A program made the translations under genes and the position numbers. A stretch of 32,009 bases of DNA. It comes from an uncultured Eubacteriales bacterium. Lineage in GTDB: Bacteria; Bacillota; Clostridia; TANB77; CAG-508. Position 1 is the first letter of the stretch. Each line of letters opens with the position of its first letter. Positions 15,182 through 23,881 of the stretch are shown here, piece by piece. Location: the NCBI GenBank assembly GCA_949287075.1, contig CASEEU010000022.1, positions 1 to 32,009 of the forward strand, read 5' to 3'. The notes under the pieces are model-generated. The model made no database searches. It was not told the DNA's origin and saw only the letters and a list, made by a program, of their open reading frames with translations.

Positions 15182-17794
15182 ATGTGGGAAACACTTAGAA
15201 AAGAAGAGGTTGAAAAAACACTTAACACAGATTTTTATAAAGGACTTAGTGATCATGAAGTTTTAAAAAGGCAAAATCAGTATGGTAAGAATGAATTAGA
15301 AAATGGAAAAAAAGAAGGAATCATTGTTAAATTTTTCAAACAATTTAATGATTTTATGATTGTTATTTTAATCATGGCATCTATTGTATCAGCAGGTGTA
15401 TCATGGTATCAGGGAGAAAATGACTATATGGATTCTATCATTATTATAGCCATTGTTGTACTAAATGCCATGATGGGAGTTTTACAAGAAGCAAAAGCAG
15501 AAAAATCAATTGAAAGTTTGAAGAAAATGACACCACAGATGTCAAAAGTCATTCGTAATGGAAAAGAAATAGAAGTACCATCAGAAACTTTAACAGTAGG
15601 AGATGTGGTAATTTTAGAAGCTGGAAACCGTGTGCCAGCAGATGGTAGAATTATAGAAAATTTCAATTTAAAAGTAGAGGAATCTAGCTTAACAGGAGAA
15701 ACAGAGGCAGTAGAAAAAGATGGAGCAGTTATTTGTAAAAAAGGAATACCATTAGGAGATATTGTGAATATGCTATTTATGGGAAGTACAGTGGTAAATG
15801 GACATGCCAAAGTGGTGGTGACAGAAATTGGAATGGATACAAAGGTTGGAAGAATTGCCAATATGATTATGGAAAATCAATCACCAGAAACGCCAATCCA
15901 AAAGAAATTAAATCAAGTTGGAAAAATATTAGGTGTCATTTGTTTATTGATTTGCTTAGTGATTTTTGTCATAGGAATTATTAAAAAAATACCACCGATG
16001 GAAATGTTTATGACATCTGTTGGCTTAGCTGTGGCAGCAATACCAGAAGGATTACCAGCAATCGTTACCATTATGCTATCCATTGGTGTAACGAAAATGG
16101 CAAAACGAAATAGTATTATTCGAAAGTTACCAGCAGTTGAAACATTAGGAAGTAGTAATGTGATTTGTTCAGATAAAACAGGAACATTAACACAAAATAA
16201 AATGAAGGTAGTAGAGATCAAATCAGAAAATCCAAATTTTGCAATGGAATTGGCAACCATGTGTACAGATAGCAAGTTAGAGATAAATAATGGAAAAGTA
16301 GAAGTGGTTGGAGAACCAACGGAAAATGCATTAGTAGAAGCTGCATATATCAATCAATTGGACAAAAATGAATTTATGCCAAGAGTGAGTGAAATTCCGT
16401 TTGATTCAATCAGAAAAATGATGACAACCATACATAGATTAGAAAACGGAAAATACAGAGTGATAACAAAAGGCGCACCAGATGTGTTATTAAACAGATG
16501 TATTGGAATACAGAAAGAAAAAGTTTTAAAAGAAAATGAGAAAATGGCCAATAAAGCACTAAGAGTAATTGCTGTGGCATATAAAGACACGAATCAGTTA
16601 CCAGATAAAATAGAAACTAATAGTATTGAAAATAATTTAACTTTTGTAGGACTTATTGGGATGATAGACCCTCCAAGAGAAGGTGTTAAAGAGGCAGTAG
16701 AAACTTGTAAAAAAGCTGGTATCAAAACAGTCATGATAACAGGAGATCATATTGCAACTGCAAAAGCAATTGCAGAAAAAATAGGCATATTTTCTAAAAA
16801 TGATAAAGCGATAACAGGAGAAGAACTAGATAAATTAAATCAAGAAAAGTTTGAAAAAGAAATTCAAAACTATACAGTTTTTGCAAGAGTAACCCCTGAG
16901 CATAAAGTAAGAATTGTAAAAGCATGGCAAAAAAATGGTGCAGTTGTAGCTATGACAGGAGATGGTGTAAATGACAGTCCAGCATTAAAAAGCGCAGATA
17001 TTGGAATTGCCATGGGAAAAGGTGGGACAGATGTTGCTAAAAATGCAGCAGATATGATTTTAGTAGATGATAATTTTGTAACCATAGTAGATGCTGTCAA
17101 ACAAGGAAGGAATATTTATGATAATATCAGAAAAGCGATTCATTTCTTAATTGCAACAAATATAGGAGAGATTGTAACTATCTTTATGGGATTGGTTTTA
17201 GGTCTTCAATCACCACTATTGGCTATCCAATTATTATGGATCAATTTAGTGACAGATTCTTTACCAGCAATTGCCATAGGATTAGAACCACCTGAAAAAG
17301 ATATCATGGAAAGAAAACCAGTTGACTCGAAAAAAGGAATATTTGCAGATGGATTATGGAGCAAAATCATATTAGAAGGTATTATGATAGGAATGCTGAC
17401 ATTAATTGCATTTAGCATTGGAAACAAATATTATGGAGTAGAAGTGGGAAGAACAATGGCATTTATCAGCATGGGACTATTAGAACTTGTCCACAGTTTT
17501 AATATAAAAAGTGAAAAATCCATTTTTAAAGTGGGTATATTAGAGAATAAATTTTTAATAGGAAGTTTTATACTTGGAATTTTTGTACAGACAATCGTTG
17601 TATTCATTCCTGCTTTAGCAGATATATTTAATGTAACAAATTTAACTCAAACACAATGGTTGATAACATTAGGAATTTCTATACTACCAATACCAATTAT
17701 GGAGATGCAAAAAGGAGTAAATTCTATAGATGTAAGAAAAAATAAAAAAATTGGAAAAAACTATTGGAAAAAAATGGAAAAAGTGATAAAATAA
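15182..17794 (+). CDS. Cation-transporting P-type ATPase, Ca2+ (P2A) type
   Basis: An 870-residue membrane pump, full length for bacterial SERCA-like calcium ATPases. Domain order: cation-ATPase N-terminal domain (1-75), actuator domain with TGET (171-174), M4 with the ion-site motif AAIPEGLPA (285-293), phosphorylation site ICSDKTGTLT with Asp331, nucleotide-binding domain with the KGAPD segment, hinge MITGDH and GDGVNDSPAL, then M5-M10. M6 reads LLWINLVTDSLPAIAIG, keeping the N-x-x-x-D pair that, with the M4 Glu, forms the Ca2+ site II. The exported ion is inferred as Ca2+; Mn2+ is possible. The ATG follows AAAGGAG. Element B is its immediate 5' neighbour. The next gene starts 33 bases after the stop. 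Confidence 0.92.
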   Translation: MWETLRKEEVEKTLNTDFYKGLSDHEVLKRQNQYGKNELENGKKEGIIVKFFKQFNDFMIVILIMASIVSAGVSWYQGENDYMDSIIIIAIVVLNAMMGVLQEAKAEKSIESLKKMTPQMSKVIRNGKEIEVPSETLTVGDVVILEAGNRVPADGRIIENFNLKVEESSLTGETEAVEKDGAVICKKGIPLGDIVNMLFMGSTVVNGHAKVVVTEIGMDTKVGRIANMIMENQSPETPIQKKLNQVGKILGVICLLICLVIFVIGIIKKIPPMEMFMTSVGLAVAAIPEGLPAIVTIMLSIGVTKMAKRNSIIRKLPAVETLGSSNVICSDKTGTLTQNKMKVVEIKSENPNFAMELATMCTDSKLEINNGKVEVVGEPTENALVEAAYINQLDKNEFMPRVSEIPFDSIRKMMTTIHRLENGKYRVITKGAPDVLLNRCIGIQKEKVLKENEKMANKALRVIAVAYKDTNQLPDKIETNSIENNLTFVGLIGMIDPPREGVKEAVETCKKAGIKTVMITGDHIATAKAIAEKIGIFSKNDKAITGEELDKLNQEKFEKEIQNYTVFARVTPEHKVRIVKAWQKNGAVVAMTGDGVNDSPALKSADIGIAMGKGGTDVAKNAADMILVDDNFVTIVDAVKQGRNIYDNIRKAIHFLIATNIGEIVTIFMGLVLGLQSPLLAIQLLWINLVTDSLPAIAIGLEPPEKDIMERKPVDSKKGIFADGLWSKIILEGIMIGMLTLIAFSIGNKYYGVEVGRTMAFISMGLLELVHSFNIKSEKSIFKVGILENKFLIGSFILGIFVQTIVVFIPALADIFNVTNLTQTQWLITLGISILPIPIMEMQKGVNSIDVRKNKKIGKNYWKKMEKVIK

Positions 17795-17827
17795 GACAGT
17801 CATAAAAAAAGAGAGGAAGAATTTAAA

Positions 17828-18607
17828 TTGGAAAAACGAGTGCCCAATAAATGGAAAAAGCATCTTGTGTTAGTGGAATTTGGACTGAAAAAACAAGAGG
17901 ATTTGGAAAATGAAATTCATCGATATCCTGCTTTTCATGTGAATACACTAATTTGTGATATAGAAAAAGAACTACAATCTAATCCTAATAGCGGTATGTA
18001 TATCATTTCTTCAATACCTTCTCATGATTGTTATAAGCTTCCTAATTTTTGTATCAGTTCAATGAAGGATTTAGAAGAATTTAAAGCAAGTTTAGATAAT
18101 AACTTTTTTGATAAATTTTTAGAAGTATGGTATTGTAAAAAGCCTTTTCAAAATGGACATGATGTTATAACAGGAAGAATAGCTCTCGATAATAGAAAAG
18201 GATTAAATGACATTCAATATAGTCATACTGTAGAACAGGTATGGAATTGTAGTCATAGAGAAATTGAGAAGTTTAATAAAGATTCTAATACGATTTATTT
18301 GCGTGCTTTTCGAGAAGGCTGGGGAAGACGTTATTATATTGATACATTAAGAATACCCCCTGAGAAAAAGGCAGATAAAGATAAATTGATAAAAGGCTTT
18401 ATACAAACCGTTAGGGGAATTGAATTCAATAAAGAAAAAATAGAAGAATTTGAAAATTATTTAACAAACATAGGAATTGATGAACTTTGTTTGGAATATA
18501 TGTTATCACAAAAAGGATTTTCCTTTATTGATTGGGACACAAGTAATGATAAAAAGGTGATAGATAGTGTATTTGCTACAAAAGAAAACAGTAATTTGCT
18601 AAGATGA
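17828..18607 (+). CDS. Unrecognised protein in radical-SAM operon
   Basis: A 259-residue soluble protein with no membrane segment. It starts at a TTG preceded by GAGAGGAAG. Visible features are KHLVLVEFGLKKQEDLE near the N-terminus, a central region with SHTVEQVWNCSHREIEKF and YLRAFREGWGRRYYIDTL (aromatic and Arg-rich), and an acidic C-terminal helix region. I do not recognise the family and see no catalytic signature. Its stop lies eight bases before the chosen start of the histidine phosphatase, and the radical SAM gene follows, so the three look translationally linked. A partner or substrate-recognition role is inference only. Confidence 0.75.
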   Translation: MEKRVPNKWKKHLVLVEFGLKKQEDLENEIHRYPAFHVNTLICDIEKELQSNPNSGMYIISSIPSHDCYKLPNFCISSMKDLEEFKASLDNNFFDKFLEVWYCKKPFQNGHDVITGRIALDNRKGLNDIQYSHTVEQVWNCSHREIEKFNKDSNTIYLRAFREGWGRRYYIDTLRIPPEKKADKDKLIKGFIQTVRGIEFNKEKIEEFENYLTNIGIDELCLEYMLSQKGFSFIDWDTSNDKKVIDSVFATKENSNLLR

Positions 18608-18615
18608 GGTTTTTT

Positions 18616-19140
18616 ATGTTATATGTGGTTAGACATGGGAAGACAGATTGGAATTTAAAGAATAAAATTCAAGGAAGAGCAGATATTCCATTAAATAATT
18701 TTGGACTTCAGGAAGCAAAAATAACAAAAGAATTATTAAACCAAACTTATTTTTATGAAATTATTTCATCTCCATTAATTCGAGCCAAAAAGACAGCAGA
18801 AATTATTAGCAATTATGAGACTCCTATTATTGTAGATTCAAGAATAATAGAAAGAGATTTTGGCGAATTTGAAGGATTAAGTAAAGAGGAGTTTGATAGT
18901 TCTTCATTTTGGAATTATTCTCTGAATTACCATTATGATAAAGCTGAAAGTGTTCAGCAATTATTAAATCGTGTTTACAATTTTTTAGATGAATATAAAA
19001 AGATATATGAAAAAAAAGATGTATTAGTAGTAACACATTCTGGAGTCATTCCAGCAATTTGTTGTTACTTTAAAGGAATTCCTAAAAATAACAATATATT
19101 CACTTATCATTTTAAAACTTGTGAAATAATTAAATTTTAG
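18616..19140 (+). CDS. Histidine phosphatase family protein (phosphoglycerate-mutase-like)
   Basis: A 174-residue protein of the His-phosphatase clan. The N-terminus MLYVVRHGKTDWNLKNKIQG has the RHG motif with the phospho-acceptor His7; SSPLIRAKKTAEII is the conserved S-x-L-x-R-A-x-x-T-A block; RDFGEFEG supplies the acidic residue and VVTHSGVIPAICCY the second catalytic His. The length suits a small-molecule phosphatase of the CobC/GpmB type, not glycolytic dPGM. The start at 18616 is preferred because GAGG lies six bases upstream; an ATG at 18604 would overlap the previous stop. Its place between an unknown gene and a radical SAM gene suggests a shared pathway with an unknown phosphorylated substrate. 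Confidence 0.9.
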   Translation: MLYVVRHGKTDWNLKNKIQGRADIPLNNFGLQEAKITKELLNQTYFYEIISSPLIRAKKTAEIISNYETPIIVDSRIIERDFGEFEGLSKEEFDSSSFWNYSLNYHYDKAESVQQLLNRVYNFLDEYKKIYEKKDVLVVTHSGVIPAICCYFKGIPKNNNIFTYHFKTCEIIKF

Positions 19141-19156
19141 TTATGGAGGGATTTTT

Positions 19157-20740
19157 TTGCAAAAAAATATTTTTGATGAGCCTAACAAATATATACAAGA
19201 AATTGTTACAAAAGTTAGAATACGTGAGGACAAATTGAAAAAATTTAAAGGGAAAACAATGGCATTTGTATTTTTAACAAAATTTTGTGATGTGCAATGT
19301 TCACATTGTTTCTTTAGATCAGATAATGAAGGATATGATTTACCAAGAGAACAATATGAATTTTCAGAAGAAGGATTTGAAAAGTTTATTACATTTATCA
19401 ATCATTCGAACAATGGATATTTATCTATTCTAGGTGGAGGAGAACCTTTTAAAAAATTTGAGTACATTAAAGAAACGATTAAAAGAGCAAAGACAGATAG
19501 AATAGTGATTGTTACTAGCGGAATGTGGGGAGCAGATGCTAAAACTTGTAGAAATATGATTGCAGAAATGTATGAAGCATTATGTCAAAGAAAAACACCG
19601 ACAAAAGTAGTTCTAAGAATCAGTATGGATAAATGGCATATAGCTAAAATTGGGATTGATTGTATTTTTCATATTATGGATGTATTTAAAAATTTCTTTG
19701 CAGATAAAGAAAATTTTGAATTGCAATTACATACGCTAACAGGTGATGATTCTATTGAAAAAGTAATAAAACATTATCCTGGATGTACAAAAACAAATAA
19801 ACAAAAATATGTATCAGATAATGAAGAAATTCTGAAAATTGGATTATATCGATATGCTTTACAGTTTTTAGATGGGTATAAGATCAGTGTCGGAATTGCA
19901 CAGATATTTTATTCTAATTTAAAAGTGAATTTGAAGAATCCTAATATTGACTTAGAACAATTAATTACACTTTTTGATAATGATATGAAATACAATTCTT
20001 TTAGCAATCCTTCGCTAGTAAAAAACAAAAATGATGAGTGGGGATTAGATTTTTTAATTAGTTACAACGGAAATATTGCCACATGGGGAAATGAACAGTT
20101 ATATGGTTTGAATAATTTATACACAGATACCTATGATAAGATTATTTCTAATATATATACCAATATCATTTCTTATTCTTTATTAGATAAAGGTTACTTT
20201 TATAGAACACAAATCATTAGCGAGGTTAACCCATTAGCAGTACTTAGATCTAAAGCGATTCATATTAGAGATTATGCTGGAGCCTCTATTTTAGAAGAAA
20301 ATCATACAGTTTTGTATTATGCTATTAGAGTTATTCAAGACTATTTAGAAGAAAATGTATTAAGTTTAGAAGAATTATCAGATTTGTCAAAAGAATTGCT
20401 AAACATGATAAAAAGTAGAAAATATATCGTGAAGAAATGGTATGAAAATACATCTTATTCCATTATTAAGCAATATATGGAAAAACTAATTTTTGATGAA
20501 AATGAATGGAGCGATTTATTTAATTTGATATATTTTGGACATTATACAGTTTCAAAAGAACAAATAGAAGAGGGAATACAATACTATAATACACATGCTA
20601 GTAAAAAAATAAATAAACTAGAAGATGTATTAGAAAATTCCAAAGAACATTATCAAAGATTAATTGAAAGATTGACCTTTATGAAACCAGAAGCAAAGAG
20701 ATTATGTATGGAAAATGATGAAAAATTAGAAGCAATATAA
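19157..20740 (+). CDS. Radical SAM protein, specific function unknown
   Basis: A 527-residue protein starting at a TTG with GGAGGG six bases upstream. The [4Fe-4S]/SAM motif CDVQCSHC gives Cys44, Cys48 and Cys51 (CX3CX2C), preceded by the usual strand MAFVFLTKF. GGGEP (93-97) is the SAM-binding glycine motif, followed by IVIVTSGMWG and VVLRISMDKWH as later barrel strands. There is no cysteine-rich SPASM or Twitch region; the C-terminal 200 residues are helical and charged, with no visible motif. No short precursor-peptide gene is seen on either side, so RiPP maturation is not supported. It is the last gene of the unknown/phosphatase/rSAM set. Confidence 0.88.
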   Translation: MQKNIFDEPNKYIQEIVTKVRIREDKLKKFKGKTMAFVFLTKFCDVQCSHCFFRSDNEGYDLPREQYEFSEEGFEKFITFINHSNNGYLSILGGGEPFKKFEYIKETIKRAKTDRIVIVTSGMWGADAKTCRNMIAEMYEALCQRKTPTKVVLRISMDKWHIAKIGIDCIFHIMDVFKNFFADKENFELQLHTLTGDDSIEKVIKHYPGCTKTNKQKYVSDNEEILKIGLYRYALQFLDGYKISVGIAQIFYSNLKVNLKNPNIDLEQLITLFDNDMKYNSFSNPSLVKNKNDEWGLDFLISYNGNIATWGNEQLYGLNNLYTDTYDKIISNIYTNIISYSLLDKGYFYRTQIISEVNPLAVLRSKAIHIRDYAGASILEENHTVLYYAIRVIQDYLEENVLSLEELSDLSKELLNMIKSRKYIVKKWYENTSYSIIKQYMEKLIFDENEWSDLFNLIYFGHYTVSKEQIEEGIQYYNTHASKKINKLEDVLENSKEHYQRLIERLTFMKPEAKRLCMENDEKLEAI

Positions 20741-20755
20741 ATTCACAAAATATAC

Positions 20756-20784
20756 TTGCAATATAAAAAAAAATATGATAAAAT
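20756..20784 (+). promoter_or_regulatory. Promoter of rpsF-ssb-rpsR
   Basis: TTGCAA (20756-20761), 17-base spacer, TAAAAT (20779-20784). The -10 overlaps the first bases of the hairpin at 20783. Confidence 0.75.
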
Positions 20785-20816
20785 AGCTGTGCTTTAAAGA
20801 TAGCATAGCTATTTTT
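20783..20816 (+). terminator. Terminator of the radical-SAM operon, overlapping the rpsF -10
   Basis: ATAGCTGTGCT (20783-20793) pairs with AGCATAGCTAT (20802-20812) over 11 bp including one G-U, followed by five T residues. Transcripts from the rpsF promoter should begin near 20791 and lack most of the left arm, so the hairpin can stop upstream readthrough without stopping rpsF. Confidence 0.65.
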
Positions 20817-20824
20817 AAATCTCT

Positions 20825-20843
20825 ACTTGTGAAAAACACAGGT
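20825..20843 (+). promoter_or_regulatory. Leader hairpin before rpsF
   Basis: ACTTGTG (20825-20831) pairs with CACAGGT (20837-20843) around an AAAAA loop, 13 bases before the rpsF ribosome binding site. S6:S18 autoregulation is known for many rpsF leaders, but I cannot confirm the conserved binding motif here. Confidence 0.4.
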
Positions 20844-20867
20844 TATAAATCCATAGGGAGGTGAAAG

Positions 20868-21155
20868 ATGATGAATAAATACGAAAGTATTATCATTGTT
20901 AATCCAAATGTTGATGAAGCAGGTTTAAAAGCTTTAGAAGAAAAATTTACAGGATTAATCAATGAAAATGGTAAAGTAGAATCAGTTGAAAACATGGGAA
21001 AAAGAAAATTAGCTTATGATATAAAAAAATTCAAAGAAGCTACATATGTTTTATTCAACTTTGAAGCAAAACCAGAATCAATAGCTGAACTTGAAAGAGT
21101 TTACAGAATTACAGATGACATTATAAAATTTATTACAGTAAAAGTAGAAAAATAA
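20868..21155 (+). CDS. rpsF: 30S ribosomal protein S6 (bS6)
   Basis: A 95-residue protein that pairs with S18 in the platform of the small subunit. The sequence NKYESIIIVNPNVDEAGLKALEEKF is the typical S6 start; ENMGKRKLAYDIKKFKEATYVLFNF carries the conserved G-x-R-x-L-A-Y-x-I motif. GGGAGGTG precedes two adjacent ATG codons (20868 and 20871); the first is used here. It is the first gene of the rpsF-ssb-rpsR operon, the standard order in Firmicutes. Confidence 0.97.
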   Translation: MMNKYESIIIVNPNVDEAGLKALEEKFTGLINENGKVESVENMGKRKLAYDIKKFKEATYVLFNFEAKPESIAELERVYRITDDIIKFITVKVEK

Positions 21156-21216
21156 GAAAAAAGAAACACTAAATAAAGAAGGGGCCTTTATTTAAAGTAA
21201 AGAAAGGTGATAAGAT

Positions 21217-21648
21217 ATGAATAAAGTAATTTTAATGGGAAGATTAACAAGAGATCCAGAAACAAGATATACACAAACAAGTAATACATTAGTATCTTCA
21301 TTTAGTCTAGCAGTTAATAGAAGATTTGTAAGACAAGGAGAAGAAAGACAAGCAGATTTTATTAACATTGTTGCATGGAGTAAATTAGGAGAATTTTGTA
21401 GCAAATACTTTAAGAAAGGTCAACAAGTAGGAATTATTGGAAGAATTCAAACAAGAACTTGGGATGATGACCAAGGACAAAAACATTATGTAACAGAAGT
21501 TGTAGCTGAAGAAGCATATTTTGCTGACAGTAAGAGAGATGGTGAAACATCAAATAATGCAACTTTTGAAAATACATTTGGAAATACAGCACCTGGAAGT
21601 ATGGGAGCAGATTTTGAAATGTCTTCAAGTGATGACCTACCATTCTAA
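21217..21648 (+). CDS. ssb: Single-stranded DNA-binding protein
   Basis: A 143-residue OB-fold protein that coats ssDNA during replication and repair. The N-terminus MNKVILMGRLTRDPETRYT and the block DFINIVAWSKLGEFCSKYFKKGQQVGIIGRIQTRTW are diagnostic. A flexible Gly/Asn/Ser linker leads to the acidic tip SSDDLPF, which recruits partner proteins. AAAGGTGA precedes the ATG. The position between rpsF and rpsR marks it as the primary chromosomal SSB. Confidence 0.98.
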   Translation: MNKVILMGRLTRDPETRYTQTSNTLVSSFSLAVNRRFVRQGEERQADFINIVAWSKLGEFCSKYFKKGQQVGIIGRIQTRTWDDDQGQKHYVTEVVAEEAYFADSKRDGETSNNATFENTFGNTAPGSMGADFEMSSSDDLPF

Positions 21649-21671
21649 TTTGTTAGGGGGGAAAATAAAAA

Positions 21672-21950
21672 ATGGCAGATAAAAAACAAAATAAAAGAAA
21701 TAATAAAAACTATGATGAGGATTACAATCCAAGATTCAGAAAACAAAGAAAAAAAGTATGTTTATTATGTAGTGATAAAAACTTTGTTTTAGATTACAAA
21801 AATCCAGAACAATTAAGAAAATTTATCAGTGATAAAGGTAAAATCTTACCAAGAAGAAATACTGGAATGTGTGCTAAACATCAAAGAGATATTACACTTG
21901 CTATTAAAAGAGCAAGACATATTGCTTTATTACCATATGCACAAAAATAA
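21672..21950 (+). CDS. rpsR: 30S ribosomal protein S18 (bS18)
   Basis: A 92-residue basic protein that binds with S6. After an N-terminal Lys/Asn-rich tail the core has [56 protein letters not shown]. The cysteines CLLC and the later MCAKH indicate a zinc-ribbon (C+) form of S18. The common RRITGTCAKHQR is here [12 protein letters not shown], a small local change. It ends the operon and a 20-bp terminator follows. Confidence 0.97.
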   Translation: MADKKQNKRNNKNYDEDYNPRFRKQRKKVCLLCSDKNFVLDYKNPEQLRKFISDKGKILPRRNTGMCAKHQRDITLAIKRARHIALLPYAQK

Positions 21951-21963
21951 TAAAGTTTTAAGA

Positions 21964-22011
21964 TTAACAAAAAAGACTAAAAGTATCAAAGCTTTTAGTC
22001 TTTTTTGTTAA
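21964..22011 (+). terminator. Terminator of rpsF-ssb-rpsR
   Basis: A perfect 20-bp stem (21964-21983 with 21992-22011) with an eight-base loop and an internal T-run. It may also act on minus-strand transcripts. Confidence 0.9.
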
Positions 22012-22096
22012 ATAAGAAAAAATTGCATAAAAAATTTTATTTCGACAAATCTTATATAACAAAATAAAAGTTGATATTTTATTATAAATTAAATAA

Positions 22097-22111
22097 CCTC
22101 CCATAAGGAGG
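22097..22111 (-). terminator. Hairpin after the 76-residue gene
   Basis: CCTCC-CATAA-GGAGG (22097-22111). On the minus strand this short GC-rich hairpin is followed by an AT-rich tract just after the gene's stop. Its 11 bases at 22101-22111 are complementary, in the mRNA, to the gene's own ribosome binding site (22351-22361). Confidence 0.5.
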
Positions 22112-22114
22112 CCA

Positions 22115-22345
22115 TTATTTCCGTTTATTATTATTTCCATCTTCATCTTTACTATCACTATTTTGCCGTGTTTCCATTTGTTCTTTAATTGTTGAAATAA
22201 ATGCTGTCATTTGTTCTTCAATTGTCGAACCAATTATACATGCTGCGACAATAATGCTAGCTGAGATGAGTACTGCATCCCATGAGAATATCTCTCCTAC
22301 TAATGAAAATACGATAATAACCAATATTGTTACTATAATGTACAT
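22115..22345 (-). CDS. Small membrane protein, function unknown
   Basis: A 76-residue protein. Residues 2-21 and 24-44 form two hydrophobic helices joined by a short EIFSWDA turn; the rest is a polar tail (EEQMTAFISTIKEQMETRQ) ending in a charged Asn/Lys-rich stretch (GNNNKRK), probably cytoplasmic. A clear AAGGAGG precedes the ATG at 22345. The upstream leader contains GATTCTA/TAGAATC and GAATC/GATTC inverted repeats near 22361-22390. I do not recognise it. The 3' hairpin can pair with the ribosome binding site over 11 bases. Confidence 0.7.
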   Translation of the reverse strand: MYIIVTILVIIVFSLVGEIFSWDAVLISASIIVAACIIGSTIEEQMTAFISTIKEQMETRQNSDSKDEDGNNNKRK

Positions 22346-22445
22346 AAAAACCTCCTTATGGAATCTGATTCTATATGCCTAGAATCGTTTATATGGTAAC
22401 ATGCTTGACATTATAACACAATTAGGTTAGAAAATAAAGAATTTC

Positions 22446-22474
22446 TTGCTAAATTATGTAAAATATAGTAAAAT
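22446..22474 (+). promoter_or_regulatory. Promoter of the methionine gamma-lyase-like gene
   Basis: TTGCTA (22446-22451), 17-base spacer, TAAAAT (22469-22474), 84 bases before the ATG. Confidence 0.55.
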
Positions 22475-22557
22475 AGAGATGTTATGAAAACATAAATCAT
22501 ATTTATAAGAAAAAGTATTGAAAAATAAATTTACAAATAAATAGGGGGAAAATAAAC

Positions 22558-23793
22558 ATGAATCAAGAACTAATACAATTAGCAAAAGAAGTAGAAAAAA
22601 AGATAGAACCACAATTTAAGAACATGGATGACATTTGTAGCAAAAATAGCATAAAAGTGATTGAAGCATTTCAAGAATGTAATTTACAAGAAATGCATTT
22701 AGCAACCTCAACAGGATATGGAATTGATGAAATAGGAAGAAATAAAATAGAAGAAATCTATGCAAAGGTATTTAGAGCAGAAGACAGTTTAGTAAGAGCA
22801 CAATTTATATCAGGAACACATGCATTAGCCATTACCTTGTCTGCATTATTACGTCCAAATGATACCATGATTAGTATCACAGGAGCACCATATGATACTT
22901 TACAAACTGTCATTGGAATTGGAAAGGAAGTAAGTGAAAGTTCTTTAAAAGCTTTTGGAATTCATTATGAACAAATCGAATTAGTTAATAATGATTTTGA
23001 CATAGAAACCATAAAAGAAAGATTATCAAAAAATAATGTTAAATTAGTAGAAATTCAAAGGTCAAGAGGATATTCTACAAGAGAAAGTTTAACAATAGAA
23101 AAAATAGAAAAAGCAATACAAGATATAAGAGAAGTCAATAAAGATGTTATTATTATGGTAGATAACTGTTATGGAGAATTTGTGCAAGATAGAGAACCAA
23201 TTGAAGTAGGAGCAGATATAGCAGTAGGATCATTGATGAAAAACTTAGGAGCTGGAATTGCCACAAGTGGGGCATATATAGTAGGAAAAGAACATTTAAT
23301 CGAGTTATGTGCAGAAAGACTAACAGCACCAGGAATTGGAAAAGAAATTGGTCCATCATTAAATCAAAATACCAATTTATTAAAAGGACTATTTTTTGCA
23401 CCACAAGTAGTAGCAAGTAGTGTAAAAACAGCCATATTTGCAAGTTGTATTTTAGAAGAATTAGGATATACAGTAGAGCCTAAATATAATGATGAAAGAG
23501 CAGATATTGTACAAACCATTCATTTAGGAACAGCTGAAAAATTAATAAAATTCTGTCAAGGAATACAAAAAGGATCTCCAATTGATTCATGTGTCATACC
23601 AGAACCAAGTCCAATGGGAGGGTATGAAGATGAAGTCATCATGGCAGCAGGAACATTTACAGAAGGGTCAACTATTGAGCTTAGCTGTGATGGACCAATT
23701 AGAGAACCATATATTGCCTATATGCAAGGTGGATTAACCTATGACTATGGGAAATATGGTATATTAAAAGCAATAGAAGAAATGAAAAAATAA
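22558..23793 (+). CDS. Methionine gamma-lyase family PLP enzyme (formerly 'aluminum resistance protein')
   Basis: A 411-residue cytoplasmic fold-type I PLP enzyme, typical family length. The PLP-binding lysine is Lys228 in AVGSLMKNLGAG; DNCYGEF supplies the Asp that contacts the pyridine nitrogen, and FISGTHALAITLSALLRP binds the phosphate. The C-terminal domain ends GGLTYDYGKYGILKAI. The Firmicutes family is annotated as methionine gamma-lyase-like from similarity; the substrate of this member cannot be read. The start has AGGGGG upstream. Two palindromic repeats follow directly after the stop, before the flavoprotein gene. Confidence 0.9.
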   Translation: MNQELIQLAKEVEKKIEPQFKNMDDICSKNSIKVIEAFQECNLQEMHLATSTGYGIDEIGRNKIEEIYAKVFRAEDSLVRAQFISGTHALAITLSALLRPNDTMISITGAPYDTLQTVIGIGKEVSESSLKAFGIHYEQIELVNNDFDIETIKERLSKNNVKLVEIQRSRGYSTRESLTIEKIEKAIQDIREVNKDVIIMVDNCYGEFVQDREPIEVGADIAVGSLMKNLGAGIATSGAYIVGKEHLIELCAERLTAPGIGKEIGPSLNQNTNLLKGLFFAPQVVASSVKTAIFASCILEELGYTVEPKYNDERADIVQTIHLGTAEKLIKFCQGIQKGSPIDSCVIPEPSPMGGYEDEVIMAAGTFTEGSTIELSCDGPIREPYIAYMQGGLTYDYGKYGILKAIEEMKK

Positions 23794-23795
23794 AA

Positions 23796-23862
23796 TGTCG
23801 CATAGACAAACGAACCCAATGCGACAAAAAATGTCGCATAGACAAACGAACTCAATGCGACA
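23796..23862. repeat. Tandem pair of 31-nt palindromic hairpins (copies 1 and 2)
   Basis: Two units with period 36: 23796-23826 and 23832-23862. Each is TGTCGCAT, a 15-base loop AGACAAACGAACYCA, then ATGCGACA, giving an 8-bp perfect stem. The loops differ at one position. The same unit recurs twice after the next gene at 25144. Confidence 0.92.
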
Positions 23863-23881
23863 TGACAGAAAGGAAATTGTT

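Noticed and set aside
15424..15861. Minus-strand open frames inside the P-type ATPase gene
   Set aside because: They are shadows of a well-conserved gene without initiation signals.
23795..23881. Upstream ATG start for the flavoprotein gene
   Set aside because: It translates the palindromic repeats and has no ribosome binding site; the TTG at 23882 has one at the right distance and gives the family N-terminus.
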